From Billgrantia endophytica (lineage in GTDB: Bacteria > Pseudomonadota > Gammaproteobacteria > Pseudomonadales > Halomonadaceae), in contig NZ_PNRF01000043.1 in NCBI RefSeq assembly GCF_002879615.1, positions 1 to 64,000 on the forward strand: a stretch of 64,000 nucleotides of DNA. Reading direction: 5' to 3'. This document shows, piece after piece, positions 63,774-64,000 of this stretch; position 1 is the stretch's first letter; each line of letters starts with the position of its first letter. The notes under the pieces were generated by a model. That model had not been told where the DNA came from, ran no database searches, and saw only the letters and a program-made list of their open reading frames with translations. The position numbers and the translations under genes are program-made.

Positions 63774-64000
63774 ATGAACGCACCCGCCAAGACCGTTGCT
63801 CCCATCAGCCAATCCAACCCTGTCGGCACCAATGGCTTCGAGTTCGTCGAATACAGTGCCCCCACCGCCCAGGGCATCGAGGAACTGCGTGCGCTGTTCA
63901 AGCGGATGGGCTTCACCGAGACCCGCAAGCACCGCTCCAAGGAGGTTTTCCTGTTTCAGCAGGAGAACGTCAACTTCGTGCTCAACGCCGAGCCGGGAAG
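63774..64000 (+). CDS. hppD: 4-hydroxyphenylpyruvate dioxygenase, N-terminal part (cut by window end)
   Basis: 75 codons of a gene that runs off the window. The start MNAPAKTVAPISQSNPVG is followed by GFEFVEYSAPT, LRALFKRMGFTETRKHRSKE and VFLFQQENVNFVLNAEPG, characteristic of the bacterial HPPD N-terminal domain. The enzyme converts 4-hydroxyphenylpyruvate (from tyrosine) to homogentisate. The iron-binding C-terminal domain is beyond the edge. Two TyrR boxes upstream tie it to the phh regulator. Confidence 0.92.
   Translation, partial: MNAPAKTVAPISQSNPVGTNGFEFVEYSAPTAQGIEELRALFKRMGFTETRKHRSKEVFLFQQENVNFVLNAEPG

Overview
The window is GC-rich, gene-dense DNA from a Gammaproteobacterium. Acidic proteins, a fxsA-groES-groEL arrangement, a phhAB/TyrR-type block, TRAP transport and a leucine-catabolism operon best suggest Halomonas or a close relative. 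This genus call is inferred from gene content and protein resemblance, not from a search. No rRNA, tRNA, CRISPR array, insertion sequence or prophage was recognised.

Region by region: 1-780 holds the tail of an unidentified block of small, translationally coupled genes. 856-8302 (minus) is a complete leucine/isovalerate degradation operon (ivd-liuB-liuC-liuD-liuE) with a LiuR-like palindrome in its promoter and repeated DNA in its non-coupled gene junctions. 8416-10732 is a tungstate-type ABC transporter, followed by a CorA-family channel, a Crp/Fnr regulator, a GntP permease coupled to a patatin-like protein, and a two-component pair whose kinase looks like the C-terminal part of a CheB-CheR-PAS kinase. 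18150-18418 holds an unusual palindrome and a small repeat-containing ORF. Then come DNA polymerase II, an MFS transporter with a coupled mini-protein, and an AraC regulator. 23410-27927 is a deacetylase-RidA-cyclodeaminase-deacetylase-aminotransferase cluster. 28015-33861 holds a DUF4105 protein, TrmJ-like methylase, groESL with a clear sigma32-type promoter, fxsA and an SDR. 33989-37627 holds a ComEA-like protein and the phenylalanine hydroxylase block (phhB, phhA) divergent from a TyrR/PhhR regulator. RecQ-like helicase follows.

39845-47114 is the most unusual locus: three tightly overlapping genes for a kleisin-like protein, a small accessory protein and a 1625-residue SMC/MukB-like ATPase with non-canonical nucleotide-binding motifs. 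No JetD/MksG-like nuclease lies next to it.

47496-63470 is a large sugar-acid catabolic island. It contains a TRAP importer, HpaI aldolase, XylX-like dehydratase, IlvD/Edd dehydratase, a ketoglutarate-semialdehyde-type dehydrogenase, and a separate operon of SDR, FAH-type hydrolase and UxaA-type dehydratase, with an embedded GntR/FCD regulator. A shared TKGTATGAY motif occurs at four promoters in this island and probably marks the regulator's operators. The last gene, cut by the window edge, is 4-hydroxyphenylpyruvate dioxygenase. It is preceded by two good TyrR boxes, which ties it to the phh block 28 kb away.
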